A stretch of 64,000 bases of DNA from NCBI GenBank assembly GCA_003235365.1, contig QJWJ01000354.1:1-64000 (forward strand). The letters are read 5' to 3'. Numbering within the stretch: position 1 is the first letter of the stretch; each line of letters starts with the position of its first letter. The translations under genes and the position numbers were made by a program. Below the pieces are notes generated by a model. The model was not told the DNA's origin and did no database searches. It worked only from the letters and a program-made list of their open reading frames with translations. Of the stretch, positions 24,172-33,810 are shown in pieces. The stretch is from Deltaproteobacteria bacterium (GTDB taxonomy: Bacteria; Myxococcota_A; Polyangia; Polyangiales; Polyangiaceae).

Positions 24172-26385
24172 GTAGTCCGGCGCAGACGCCGAAATCCCGG
24201 GCAGTTCGAGGCTGAGCGGCGCAATCCCCTCTTCACCCGCTTCGAGGTAGGCATAGCGCGCCCAGTTGCCCATCACTCGCCGGACGTACTCGCGCGTTTC
24301 GGAGTACGGGATCCGCGCCACGAACAGGTCGAGCGGTAACCCCTTGGCGGTAGCGAGCCAGCGTTTGACAGCGCCAGGCCCCGCGTTGTAGCTCGCCACG
24401 GCAAGCGGCGCGTAGCCGTCGAACGCGCGAAGCAATCGCGAGAGGTAGTACGAACCCAGCTCGACGTTGAACACCGGAGCGTCGAGTCGCAGCCGCGCCA
24501 GGTCGATGTCGAGTTCCGACGCGGCGTTGCGCGCCGTGGCGGGCATCAGCTGCATCAAACCCACTGCGCCGACCGGAGACACCACCCGCGGAGCGAACGC
24601 GCTTTCCTGACGCATGACCGCGTAGACCAACGACGGGTCGATGTGGTGTTTACTCGCCGCCGCTCCGACCAGCGACGCATGAGGTCGCGGATAAATGCAA
24701 TCCCAAAGCCACTCCGTGGCCGGCGACGGCGCGCGCAACAGAGCTCGCTCACGCACGACCTTCTGCGCGTGTCGATAGCGACGCGTTGCGACGTCGAGTT
24801 GTGAGTAGGCGATGCACAACGCCTCTCCGCCGCGTGGAGCGTGCTCGGCTCGGAGCTGCGCCTCACGCTTCTGCAACTCGGCTTCGGCATCGAATTCGAG
24901 ACCGAGATTCGACAACCACGCCACGGTCGGCGGCAGTGCCACATCGAGCCGAGGCGCCGCCGCCTCAGCATCCGAAGGAGCGATGAGCGGCGGACCGGGG
25001 GCTTCGAGCTGCCGCAGCCGCGCCATCGCCATCAGTGCTGACAACGACAGCGGGCGCGATTGCACGACAGATCGAAACGTCTCGGCAGCGCGCTCCTTCT
25101 GCCCTCGAAGCTGCAACGCAACGCCGAGCAGTTGCAGCATCGCTGCTTTCTGCCGGTCGCTCGTGGCCTTGTCGACCTGCCGCTCCAGCTCGGGCTGCGC
25201 CAGATCTCCACGCCCGCGCGCCAGGTTGGCGATCGCCCGTTCCTCAGCGGCTCGCGCGGCAAAGCGCCCGCGCCGGTACTTCGACAGGTAGCGGCCGTAC
25301 GCCTTCACGGAGGCGTCCCATTGCCCGAGGTAGTACCGCAAACGCGCGGCCAAGAAGATGGCTTCTTCCGCAAAGCCGCTCGTCGGGCTGCGCCGCGCGA
25401 GCTTCTCGTACAGAACTATGGCTTCCGGGTCGCGCTGCGCCCGAGACAGAGCACGCGCCGCGTAGAACTGATCTTGGGTGCGATGGGATGCGTCCTCGCG
25501 AGCACACTCGGTGAATAGCTCGGACGCGCGCACATAGTCCTTACGCGACTTGTAATACGCCCAAGCCAGCGTCCGCGTGATGGACACCGGCGCAACCGGA
25601 GCGCCAGGAGCAGCTTCGAGCAAACGCAGTTCTCGCTGCACGTCGTCGAGCCGTCCCTTGGCGGTGAACGCCTCCGCGCGTGCGAGGCGTTCCGCCTTGG
25701 TCAGCGCCGGCGCACCGAGCTCCGTCAGCTTGTCGTCAGCGCCGGACGCGACGGCCTGCGTCGTCGCTTCGAGTGCCAACCAACGGAAGTCGATCTGCGC
25801 GCCCGCGCGATCCCCCGATTGTTCCCGCAACTGGGCGCGCAGCGCGCGCAATCGCGCTTTGCGCGACGAGGACGCGTCTGCGTACTTGCTCAACGCTCGT
25901 TCGACGGCACCGTTCGCTTCGTCGAAGCGACGCAGCGTGATCAATCCTTCGATTCCGAGAGTCACCTCTTCGAACCGTTTGGAGCCGGCGAGTCGCGTTG
26001 CCAACTCGAGATCCGCACCCGCTCGAAGCCTCCCTCGTGTGTCGAGTTCCTCGACGCGCTGGCGTACCTCGGGCAATTGCTCGGCCAAACCCGATGTCAG
26101 TGCAACGACCTTGGTCCAATCACCGAGCTGCTCTGCCATACGAGCTCGCACGAAGCGCAGCGCCGGCGTATCCGGTTTGGGGTGGACCGCATCGAAACGC
26201 TCAGCCGCCGCCTCGACGTCGCCGTCACGCAGCACCTGACGCCATTGCACGTCGCGGCTATCGAGTTCGCGAAGGGTGGCGGCCGGCGCTTGGCGGCTAG
26301 CGACGGCATCCGGCTGCTCGAGCGCAGGGTTCTGCGGCGACTTGCACGCGGCACAGAACAAGAGCGTCAGTGTTGCAACCTTCAC
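24169..26385 (-). CDS. Soluble lytic murein transglycosylase (Slt70-type), lipoprotein
   Basis: About 738 residues. The GTG at 26385 gives MKVATLTLLFCAAC, a good lipoprotein signal with a GAGG Shine-Dalgarno about 6 nt upstream; a GTG at 26406 is the longer alternative. Residues about 40-500 are alpha-helical repeat (TPR-like), as in the Slt superhelical ring. The C-terminal part is the lysozyme-like GH23 domain with YAVMRQESAFAPRVVSPVGAVGLMQLMPATA (catalytic Glu near 593), VASYNAGPGAVKRWL and IPYSETREYVRRVMGN. It cleaves glycan strands to 1,6-anhydroMurNAc products in the periplasm. Its last codon lies inside dispersed repeat copy D. Confidence 0.93.
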   Translation of the reverse strand: MKVATLTLLFCAACKSPQNPALEQPDAVASRQAPAATLRELDSRDVQWRQVLRDGDVEAAAERFDAVHPKPDTPALRFVRARMAEQLGDWTKVVALTSGLAEQLPEVRQRVEELDTRGRLRAGADLELATRLAGSKRFEEVTLGIEGLITLRRFDEANGAVERALSKYADASSSRKARLRALRAQLREQSGDRAGAQIDFRWLALEATTQAVASGADDKLTELGAPALTKAERLARAEAFTAKGRLDDVQRELRLLEAAPGAPVAPVSITRTLAWAYYKSRKDYVRASELFTECAREDASHRTQDQFYAARALSRAQRDPEAIVLYEKLARRSPTSGFAEEAIFLAARLRYYLGQWDASVKAYGRYLSKYRRGRFAARAAEERAIANLARGRGDLAQPELERQVDKATSDRQKAAMLQLLGVALQLRGQKERAAETFRSVVQSRPLSLSALMAMARLRQLEAPGPPLIAPSDAEAAAPRLDVALPPTVAWLSNLGLEFDAEAELQKREAQLRAEHAPRGGEALCIAYSQLDVATRRYRHAQKVVRERALLRAPSPATEWLWDCIYPRPHASLVGAAASKHHIDPSLVYAVMRQESAFAPRVVSPVGAVGLMQLMPATARNAASELDIDLARLRLDAPVFNVELGSYYLSRLLRAFDGYAPLAVASYNAGPGAVKRWLATAKGLPLDLFVARIPYSETREYVRRVMGNWARYAYLEAGEEGIAPLSLELPGISASAPDY

Positions 26386-26399
26386 GACCAGCCTCAACG

Positions 26400-26903
26400 C
26401 TACCACCCCCAGCGCTGTTCCCAGTGCGCCAGCACTTGGTGGTGCGCAGTGTCGTAGCCCCCGACAACCGGCAGTGCAAACCGGTACTCGAGCCCCAACG
26501 CGTGTTCCCGCGAGAGCAAGTAGTCCACGCCCGCTGCCGGCAGCAGCAACACGCCGGCGGTTGCTCCGTCACCGGCGAACCCTAGGTTGACGTAGTTCGC
26601 GCCCAGAGCAACGTAGGGCACCCAATGGGTCACATCGAATTTGACCAGAGCACTACCACCGACGCTCAACCCGGTGCGCAACCGGCTCTGGTCCACGAAG
26701 CGCCCGGCGCCAACTTCGAGCCGCAGATCGAGCGCATCGAACACGCCGTAGCCGGCGTACAAATTTCCGACTGGTCCGACTTTGGGGGCGGTCGACGCGA
26801 CGACTCCACCGCTGACACCAAGGCGCCATTGTCCTTCCAGTGCATGTGCAGGCGGTGTCACCAACGCCACCGCGAAGGACCAGGCCAAACAGGGCCGAAG
26901 CAT
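26400..26903 (-). CDS. Small outer-membrane beta-barrel protein
   Basis: 167 residues from the ATG at 26903. The signal MLRPCLAWSFAVALVTPPAHALEG ends in an AxA-like site. The mature part alternates hydrophobic/polar residues in strand pattern (GVSGGVVAST, LYAGYGVFDALDLRLEVGAGRFV, WVPYVALGANYVNL, GLEYRFALPVVGG) and ends in W, consistent with an eight-stranded OmpA/OmpX-like barrel. It sits 14 nt before the Slt-type gene in the same direction. Confidence 0.75.
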   Translation of the reverse strand: MLRPCLAWSFAVALVTPPAHALEGQWRLGVSGGVVASTAPKVGPVGNLYAGYGVFDALDLRLEVGAGRFVDQSRLRTGLSVGGSALVKFDVTHWVPYVALGANYVNLGFAGDGATAGVLLLPAAGVDYLLSREHALGLEYRFALPVVGGYDTAHHQVLAHWEQRWGW

Positions 26904-26982
26904 GGGCGGATGCTGCCTTGCGACAGAGCGGAGGCCAAGCTTTTGTGCGAGCGCCCGCCCTGATCCGGCCGCTCGAGCCGTT

Positions 26983-28518
26983 TCAATCGGTGTCGAAGCG
27001 CACGGCGAGGTAACCCGCACCCGCCGATGCGATCGCGGGAACTGTCGCCGACAGCCAGACGACAGCGAGCCAGCCACCGCTCGGGTGGGCCTGAATGGCG
27101 AGACCTTCGTCGTTCACGCCGTCTCCGCGCAGGCCCACGACGGCGACATCCTCTCCCGAATCGTCGGCAACCTCCCACAGCACCGCATCTCGGTCAGCCG
27201 GGCCGCCACCTTCAAGAGCGCCGACGTCCCCGAAATCCGCGCGCCCCTCGATGCTGGCCACCACCCCGATGTGACCAGCCCGCCACGCGGCGTGTGCTTG
27301 CCGAACAGTGCCGCGCACATCGCGACGCCAGGCAAGCTTTCCTTTTGGCGTGATCTTGAAAAGACTCATGCCCGGAAGTGCTTCGTCGTCGAGTGGAAAC
27401 GGATCGCCGTCGATGCGTGGGACGACACCGGCAACGAGCACGTAGGCATTGCCTTGTCCATCGAGCGTGACGGTCGCTGGCGGCTGGGCGGGAAACCAAC
27501 TGAGCCCCCACTCGGTCTCGTCGTCCTCATCGAGCGCCACGAGCCATCCGCTCGAACGGTCAGGCTCGGGCCAATCGAAGCCCGGCGGCGGCAGCCCCGC
27601 ACCGCCGACGACGAGCCCCCCACCCTCGATCCGCAGCCCGGCAGCGGTAGTACCTCGAAGGGGTAACTGGCTCGATCCATCGACCTCCATGCCGTCGCCA
27701 AGATGAACGACCAGAGCGTCGGCGGCCGCTGCTCCGCCTGAGCTGAAGTACTCATGATCGCCCAAGGTTACTTTGGCCTCGAACTGGCCGAACAGCGTGA
27801 TGTCGGTCTCGCTGGCAAGCAACGCCGTCGGCCACTGTTCGCCCGGACCCTCGATGACCTCGACTCCGGAAACTCCTCCCGAATAATTCGACGCAAGCAG
27901 ATATACGTCCGTCGAATGAACACCTCGGTGTTCCACGAACGGACCGCCCTCGAGCTCGGCGGAGCGGTAGACCTCTCCCGGCGGGTTCTCGACACTCACG
28001 ACGTCGAACTCGTCAAAGGCACATTGCCCAGCAAATCCCCCGGCAACGAGCGTCGTTCCTTTGTCGGTCATCGCTGCGATGGGGGGCGGCGTCAGACTTC
28101 CAGAGCACGTGTATTGACGGAACCAGTCCAACGTTCCGCTCGGGAGAAACCGGATGACGTGCAGTCCATTGTACTGTTGCGTGAGTGCACTCGTGCCCAC
28201 GATGGCAAAGCCACCGAGTGGGTCCACGGCGAGATCACTGACGTTCAAGCCAGCGGCGATCTGAGCTGCGCCCAATGAGACCCCGACCTCACCCAGTCGT
28301 GGTAACGCGGGCTCGTCAAACCATTGAAAACCGGTGTTACCCAGAACCGCACCCGCCGGTATGGCCCCAGCGGGTGCATCCACCTCATCGAATGCAAACT
28401 CGTCGACGTCCCCCGACCCCTCCGAGCCGACTCGATTCCTCGTGGCCGAACACGCGAGCAGTGCCGAAAGCAAACAGCCCCATCGACAGCGCTGGCCCCA
28501 GGTCGCGATTGACGTCAT
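26983..28518 (-). CDS. Lipoprotein with repeated beta-strand (propeller-like) domain
   Basis: 511 residues. The signal has a lipobox (LLSALLAC, Cys23). The mature part has recurrent Gly-rich strands (GGFAIVGTSAL, TTLVAGGFAG, GNAYVLVAG, GHIGVVASIEG, GGWLAVVWLSA) spaced by about 50 residues, the pattern of a bacterial repeat-bearing beta-propeller (SBBP-like) lipoprotein that often displays on the cell surface. No enzymatic motif. Its ATG overlaps the stop of the next lipoprotein gene by 4 nt, so the two are translationally coupled. Confidence 0.75.
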   Translation of the reverse strand: MTSIATWGQRCRWGCLLSALLACSATRNRVGSEGSGDVDEFAFDEVDAPAGAIPAGAVLGNTGFQWFDEPALPRLGEVGVSLGAAQIAAGLNVSDLAVDPLGGFAIVGTSALTQQYNGLHVIRFLPSGTLDWFRQYTCSGSLTPPPIAAMTDKGTTLVAGGFAGQCAFDEFDVVSVENPPGEVYRSAELEGGPFVEHRGVHSTDVYLLASNYSGGVSGVEVIEGPGEQWPTALLASETDITLFGQFEAKVTLGDHEYFSSGGAAAADALVVHLGDGMEVDGSSQLPLRGTTAAGLRIEGGGLVVGGAGLPPPGFDWPEPDRSSGWLVALDEDDETEWGLSWFPAQPPATVTLDGQGNAYVLVAGVVPRIDGDPFPLDDEALPGMSLFKITPKGKLAWRRDVRGTVRQAHAAWRAGHIGVVASIEGRADFGDVGALEGGGPADRDAVLWEVADDSGEDVAVVGLRGDGVNDEGLAIQAHPSGGWLAVVWLSATVPAIASAGAGYLAVRFDTD

Positions 28519-29438
28519 CGCGTCACCGTCGGAGCGATTTCATACCACCGACCGCACGAACAAGTCGAGGCGCGCGTCGGCATGCCGTCTGACTTCGGGC
28601 CATAGGAACACAGCAAGACGATTGGACCACACGGAGTTCCGGGGACGGGCGCGAGGGCGGGACACGGCCCATCACTCTCGGCGAGCGGCGTCGCCGCGTC
28701 AGCGAGCTGAGTCATTTCGGTTGGCTCAATCGTCCCGTCGGGCGCAGCAGAGGCATCGACAACGACGCCCCAAGCACCGCCATCCGTCTGCTCGTCCCCG
28801 GAGGAAGGAGTCAGCTGTGTGGGTTCACCGTCGCCGGCTTGCACCCACGATGCCGCGTCCGCACGGCCCGCGTCAGTCGACACGGGCGCGGCCCCCGCAT
28901 CGACAGGCGGCGGAAGTTGCCCGGAAGGATCGCCTGAGTCCGAAGGGGCAGTGGATGCAGAGGTCGAGGGCAGTGCCGCAGGCTCGCCCGACGGCGTGGG
29001 GGCCGGTTGCTCGGGTTGCGGCAAAGCCTGCTGGGTGGGTACGAGCACTTCTGGTCCGGGACAGCGCTCGCCCATCGGCGTCCACACGCCCAACGCGCAT
29101 TCGTATCGCCCGACGCACCCGTCCGTCGCGGGATAGAGACAATCTAGCCCTTCGTCAGCGCAGTCCCCCACCTCGGGGGGCGAACCAGGACAGCGCGCCC
29201 GTGTCAACCCGATGGGCCCCGCATCCACGTCGCAGCGCACCCCCGGAGCTGGCCGAGCGCGCTGCGGCACCACGAAACTGCCAGATGCGACGGTCGTTGG
29301 GACCTGCAGCACGGCGGGAGCTTGGGGTGGCGCCGTTGCCGCAGGAGTCGGGAAAACGCCCCCCAGCGCAGAGTCGGACGAGCCGGACGAATCACCGCAA
29401 CCGATGACGCACACGGAACCTGCAATTCCGACAGCCAT
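28515..29438 (-). CDS. Cys-rich lipoprotein with an internal duplication
   Basis: 307 residues from the ATG at 29438; a TTG at 29450 or 29543 (the latter with a GAGG Shine-Dalgarno) are alternatives that supply a more positive n-region. The hydrophobic MAVGIAGSVCVIGC ends in a lipobox. Two related Cys modules, CPGSPPEVGDCADEGLDC... and CPALAPVPGTPCGPIVLLC..., flank a long Ser/Pro/Ala spacer. Each has a CP/G-C/C-Y/C-G-W pattern, suggesting an internal duplication of a small disulphide domain. No family is recognised. It is the first gene of the lipoprotein/barrel/Slt series. Confidence 0.7.
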   Translation of the reverse strand: MAVGIAGSVCVIGCGDSSGSSDSALGGVFPTPAATAPPQAPAVLQVPTTVASGSFVVPQRARPAPGVRCDVDAGPIGLTRARCPGSPPEVGDCADEGLDCLYPATDGCVGRYECALGVWTPMGERCPGPEVLVPTQQALPQPEQPAPTPSGEPAALPSTSASTAPSDSGDPSGQLPPPVDAGAAPVSTDAGRADAASWVQAGDGEPTQLTPSSGDEQTDGGAWGVVVDASAAPDGTIEPTEMTQLADAATPLAESDGPCPALAPVPGTPCGPIVLLCSYGPKSDGMPTRASTCSCGRWYEIAPTVTR

Positions 29439-30247
29439 TGGGTGTCGAACCAACCGCGAAGCGTATTTGGCAATCGCGGCAAACGCGCCTCGGCGATCCC
29501 AACGGAGCCGAGGCGAATGGGCCCGGAGATTGATGCGTCGCAAAGCGCCTCAGTATGCGCCGGTTGCACGCGGGAGTGAACTGGGGAAATCACCCAATAC
29601 GGCGTTCTTCGCGGCCGAATCCGACGAGGCGGTGAGACACCTCGTTCGCTCACGCACACGGTTCTCGCTCGAGTCGCGCTGCACGGCGCCGAACACAACG
29701 CGAAGCGGAACCACGACGGACGTCAGCAGTGACAGTGACACGGAGCATCGCGGGAATTCGAAACCGCCGACCTCGTTTACTCAACACACACACCACCCGT
29801 TCACCTGATTCGGTGATCCAGGCTTGCTCGGCGCACTCCCTCAGGGGCGACTGCGAACGACACGAGAAGCGGCTCACTCATCTTCCGATGAGGCTGCAAG
29901 AAAAAGTTGCGTCATCGACGGGACCCGACTTCACGAAGTGCCTGAACAAGTTGCGTCGGGGCGTGTGTGTTTCAGACGCAGGGGCCGTGGGCCAGCCGGG
30001 CTGTTGCGTGGCCAATGCGAGAACCGAGACGGCGTGTTTTGACACGCCATAGCACCCGATAACCCGTGTCACGCGCCAGAACTGCTGAACACTCGTTGCG
30101 AGCCACTGCGGGCAACCGCTGTAGCCGAGCCACGCGGAGTGTAGTCGCCCCCCCCACGCTCTCCCATCGCCACCGTGGAAGGCGGGGAAACCTTCGACTT
30201 GCTTCAGTATTTGCAGAACGTCATGGCAGCGTGCAAGACTCCCTGAG
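29439..30247. other. Intergenic region, no convincing gene
   Basis: About 800 bases between the divergent lipoprotein gene and the beta-barrel gene. Open frames here lack start signals and family-like composition. A short perfect hairpin (GGCGTGT-TTTG-ACACGCC) lies at 30031-30048. It presumably contains the promoter for the FecR/kinase operon, not identified. Confidence 0.4.
30031..30048. other. Short perfect hairpin
   Basis: GGCGTGT, a TTTG loop and ACACGCC form a 7-bp perfect stem. No T-run follows, so it is not a classic terminator. It could be a regulatory or small-RNA structure about 200 nt upstream of the beta-barrel/FecR/kinase operon. Confidence 0.35.
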
Positions 30248-31789
30248 TTGCCTCCTCGAGCTTGCACTCCGCTGCGACCCAGGGTCGCCGTATGCGCAGC
30301 GATCTCCGCTGTCTCGATCCTCTGCGGCGTAAACCAGTCGGGCTGGGCGCAGCAGGCCGAACCACGAGCGAAGCCAGCGGAGCTCGGCTCGTACGCGCTG
30401 CCGGGATTGGCGCGCGTGGCGCTGCCCCACGCGAGCAGACTTGCCGTCGCTGGTGATGCCGGCTTCGCGATGACGGAGGACTTCACCGACAGCGGACGCG
30501 CCCATCGTCGCATCGATGCGAGCCTCGCCTTCGGCCTGCCTGCAACGGACTGGCTGTCTGTCGCGGCAAAGGTTTACGGCCGCTACGACTCGCACCCTTT
30601 CGACTCCGAAGGGGCCGACGATAGTTGGTCCGGGGTTCCCACACTATCGCTGCGCGCTTTCGACGACTCGTCGGAGCTCTCGTACGGCCTCGAATTGCTT
30701 GCCGACTTTCCGGGAAACGATGCGCCGTCGGTGCAGCTCGACGCCACCACCGTGACCGCCCGCGGACTGCTCGCTTACGAGCCCACGGCGAGCCAATGGC
30801 TGGTCGCGGCGAATCTCGGGTACCGTATGGACAACGGTGCCAAAGCGGCTCCAGACCCGACGACACTGCGTCAAGGCGACCGCATCGCACTTGGAATCAA
30901 CGAATACGACGCCGTGGTCGGTTCGGCGGGTTTTGGCTACCGCGTATCCAAAGGACTCCTGATGCTCGACTTCAGCGCTGAGATACTGCTTGGCGCGGAA
31001 AAACAGGCGTCGTCCCCCAAGCGAGTGGCGTTGGGCTACCGACACCAATTGAGCGATCTATTTCAGCTCGAAGGCGTCCTGCACGCGAACCTCAACTCTC
31101 AACCTCCGGTCGCGGGAGATTCCCCACTGATCGCGGTGGAGCCACGCGGCGGGGCCTGGCTTGGCCTCCGCGTGGCGTTCGGCGGAGACTCGCCTACCGC
31201 AGAGACAGAACCCCAGGAGACGGCGCCGGACCAACAGCAAGATGACCCCCAAGCTCCGTCTGAGCCGGCCGCTGCCGAGGTGAACCGGGCGCCGGTACAC
31301 GGCACCATCCTCGACGCGTCGGGGCAACCCCTCGCCCAGGTGGACGTGACGGTCCGCGTCGGCGGTGAAGAATTCACTACCGTTACGGATCAGGACGGCG
31401 CCTACCGTTTCGAAGGTCTGCCTTTCGGCGAAGCCGAAGTCGAGGCTACCACCGTCGACTATCAGCCGGCCAAGACCAAGGCGACCGTCGGTGGCGACGG
31501 AGCAGAGGTGGAACTTCCCGCACTGAAGATGCAGCTCGAAGCACTCGGAGCCCAGATTCAAGGCCTCGTGCAGACGTTTGCAGGAAAGCCTCTGGCGGCT
31601 CAAATCAAGATCTCACCGCCGGGCAAGGTGTACTCGGCTGGAGCGGACGGGCACTTCACCATCGACGTGACGCCGGGTCGATACACGGTCGAGATCTCGG
31701 CGAAGGGATACTCACGCCAAAAGCACGTGGTCAACGTCGAGGAAAAGGCCGTCGTCGTCGTCAACGCTGATCTCAGAGAGAGCAAGTGA
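30248..31789 (+). CDS. Beta-barrel-like protein with carboxypeptidase-regulatory-like domains
   Basis: 513 residues from a TTG at 30248. A signal (VAVCAAISAVSILCGVNQSGWAQQ) leads to a beta-strand-rich barrel-like region (about 60-300: SYALPGLARVAL, WLSVAAKVYGRYD, DRIALGINEYDAVVGSAGFGYRVSK, LLMLDFSAEILLG). A Pro/Gln linker follows, then a carboxypeptidase-regulatory-like Ig module (PVHGTILDASGQPLAQVDVTV to VNADLRESK), in one or two copies, as in cell-surface adaptor proteins. It is the first gene of an operon; its stop overlaps the FecR gene by 4 nt. The start codon is the weakest part of this call. Confidence 0.75.
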   Translation: MPPRACTPLRPRVAVCAAISAVSILCGVNQSGWAQQAEPRAKPAELGSYALPGLARVALPHASRLAVAGDAGFAMTEDFTDSGRAHRRIDASLAFGLPATDWLSVAAKVYGRYDSHPFDSEGADDSWSGVPTLSLRAFDDSSELSYGLELLADFPGNDAPSVQLDATTVTARGLLAYEPTASQWLVAANLGYRMDNGAKAAPDPTTLRQGDRIALGINEYDAVVGSAGFGYRVSKGLLMLDFSAEILLGAEKQASSPKRVALGYRHQLSDLFQLEGVLHANLNSQPPVAGDSPLIAVEPRGGAWLGLRVAFGGDSPTAETEPQETAPDQQQDDPQAPSEPAAAEVNRAPVHGTILDASGQPLAQVDVTVRVGGEEFTTVTDQDGAYRFEGLPFGEAEVEATTVDYQPAKTKATVGGDGAEVELPALKMQLEALGAQIQGLVQTFAGKPLAAQIKISPPGKVYSAGADGHFTIDVTPGRYTVEISAKGYSRQKHVVNVEEKAVVVVNADLRESK

Positions 31790-33810
31790 ACCAGCTCGGC
31801 CAACAGCAGTCGGCATCTTCGCAACGAGCAACTCCGGCCTCGGCGCGGCGCGAGCGCAGCGCGTCCGTCTCCCGGCGCTGGCATCACGCCGTCCCACTAC
31901 TGGTCACCGTCGCCCTTTGCTGGCTGCTTGCCGGTTGCAACGCGTGCTCGTCGGAGTGGCTGGCGGAGTTGTCCGCCGCCCAAGGTGACCTGCAGCGCGA
32001 CGAGGCCGAATCCGTGGGCCAGTGGGAAGCGACCCAAACCGGCGCGCGTTTCGACTTCGGCGACGGTGTTCGAACGCTCGCTGGCGCCACTGGCACCGTC
32101 ACCTTCGACGACGGCGCGTTGATGAAACTCGATCCGCAAACCACGATCCGCTTTTCGCGTTTTGCGCCTGGCAAGGACGGACGCGGCATCGAAGTCGAAG
32201 CGGGCAATGCGGTCCTGGAAGCAGGCAGCAACGAGCTGCGCATGCACACCAGCGTCGGTTTGGCAGTGTTGCAACCCGGAACGAGCGCCCAAATCAGCCG
32301 CGGCGAGAAGGGGCTGCGGTTCTTCGTGAGCGTCGGCTTGGCGCGATTGGAGGGCGACGGCAAGACGGTCGAGGTCAACGCCGATCACGGCGTCGAAGTC
32401 GGCATCGGCATGGCGATCCTGGACGAATTCGGAGCCGAAACCGACGAGCCCGAAGCTGCACCCACGGCGACGGCGTCCGCGCCGCCGCCGGTGGACGAAA
32501 GCAACCTCCCCATCGTCGCCACGCTCGACGGAAGCGCCGTCAAGATTCGCCGGCCAGGTTCCAAGCGTTTCGAATCCATCGCATCCGGTGAACACACCCT
32601 CGACCCCGGCACTCAGCTCAAATTGACGAGCAAGGACTCGGCCGTGGTGCGCCGAGGCAGCACCAAGGCCTCCATGGCCGGACCGGGCACGTATGTGGTC
32701 GTCGGTGAGGGCCCGCGGGTCGTCGAGCCCGTAGCCGGTGGCATGACGGTCAGCGCCGACGGACAAGACGTCGCCGCCGAAATCCCAGGGGGCAAGGTCA
32801 CCGCACTGGGGAGCGAGGGACTGAGCATCGGTGACGTGAACATCGCAGGCAACCGCACGGTGACGGTTCGGGCGCGCGCCGGTAGGGTGCGGGTGGACGT
32901 CGGCGACAAGAGTTCGACGTTGTCCGCAGGCGAAACGGCCCAGGTGTCCAAGGGTACCATCTCGATTCAGGGGCGAGGTGTTGCCTTTGCCGACATCGTC
33001 ACCGGCGCGGGTGGGTCATTGCTGATTCACGATCCGAATCCTCCAACCGCGGTCGGCATCACGTTTGGCGACAAGTGCGACCACCTAGGTGTCGTGGAAC
33101 AACTCTCGGGAAGTCGCACGGTTGCAAGCGCAGTGGGCAAGGGGTCCGCGAACCTTCACTTCGACGCGGGGCAGCGCACCTACGCACTGCGGTGCTTGTC
33201 CGCCAAAGGCCAGCTGGGCCCGATCGTAGCCAAAGGTAAGATCACCGTGTACCGCGACGCAGGTACGTCCGCGCTTCCAAGCAAAGCGCCAAACACCAAC
33301 GTCAATACCGACGGCCGCTCGTATACGGTGCTATACCAAAACCTCCTGCCAGCAATCTCCGTGCGCTGGCCCAATGCACCGCCTGCGCCGTCCTACACAC
33401 TGACCGTGACAAGTGGCGGCGCATCCAGCAACTACACCGTGAAGACCGCTTCGTTCAGTTTTGCTCCAGGCAAGCTCCGGGAAGGCCGACACACCTTCCA
33501 GTTCCGCTCGTCTCAGGGACGTTCGTCGCGACCATCACACGCCACCATACGTTTCGACAACGCCGCGCCCAAAGCCAGCATCATGTCACCGAGTGAAGGG
33601 GGGTTCTCACCCGGTGCCAGCGTGCGGGTGGCAGGTATTGCCCTGCCTGGTTGGGAGGTTCGCGCCAAGGGGGCCTCGTTGCCTCTCGACTCGGAGCAGC
33701 GTTTCTCTGCATCGGTGGGCGCCGGGCCGCGAGGACTCGTTCTGCAGTTCTCTCACCCGGCACGCGGCACACATCACTACTTGCGCAGAGCCGCAGGAGT
33801 ACCCCGATGA
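31786..33810 (+). CDS. FecR-domain lipoprotein
   Basis: 674 residues from the GTG at 31786. The Arg-rich n-region and WHHAVPLLVTVALCWLLAGC lead to a lipobox (Cys near 46). A FecR domain follows (about 50-210: TQTGARFDFGDGVRTLAGATGTVTFDDGALMKLDPQTTIRF, EVEAGNAVLEAGSN...). More beta-rich modules follow (second FecR-like part, then Ig-like strands such as ISVRWPNAPPAPSYTLTVTSGG). FecR proteins are usually anti-sigma or signal-relay proteins at the inner membrane; here it is lipidated and followed at once by a kinase, so it may be the sensor/partner of that kinase. Stop overlaps the kinase start by 4 nt. Confidence 0.82.
   Translation: MNQLGQQQSASSQRATPASARRERSASVSRRWHHAVPLLVTVALCWLLAGCNACSSEWLAELSAAQGDLQRDEAESVGQWEATQTGARFDFGDGVRTLAGATGTVTFDDGALMKLDPQTTIRFSRFAPGKDGRGIEVEAGNAVLEAGSNELRMHTSVGLAVLQPGTSAQISRGEKGLRFFVSVGLARLEGDGKTVEVNADHGVEVGIGMAILDEFGAETDEPEAAPTATASAPPPVDESNLPIVATLDGSAVKIRRPGSKRFESIASGEHTLDPGTQLKLTSKDSAVVRRGSTKASMAGPGTYVVVGEGPRVVEPVAGGMTVSADGQDVAAEIPGGKVTALGSEGLSIGDVNIAGNRTVTVRARAGRVRVDVGDKSSTLSAGETAQVSKGTISIQGRGVAFADIVTGAGGSLLIHDPNPPTAVGITFGDKCDHLGVVEQLSGSRTVASAVGKGSANLHFDAGQRTYALRCLSAKGQLGPIVAKGKITVYRDAGTSALPSKAPNTNVNTDGRSYTVLYQNLLPAISVRWPNAPPAPSYTLTVTSGGASSNYTVKTASFSFAPGKLREGRHTFQFRSSQGRSSRPSHATIRFDNAAPKASIMSPSEGGFSPGASVRVAGIALPGWEVRAKGASLPLDSEQRFSASVGAGPRGLVLQFSHPARGTHHYLRRAAGVPR

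Noticed and set aside
29729-30052. A 107-codon plus-strand frame in the 29.4-30.2 kb gap
   Set aside because: Arg/Thr-rich with no signal, domain or Shine-Dalgarno.
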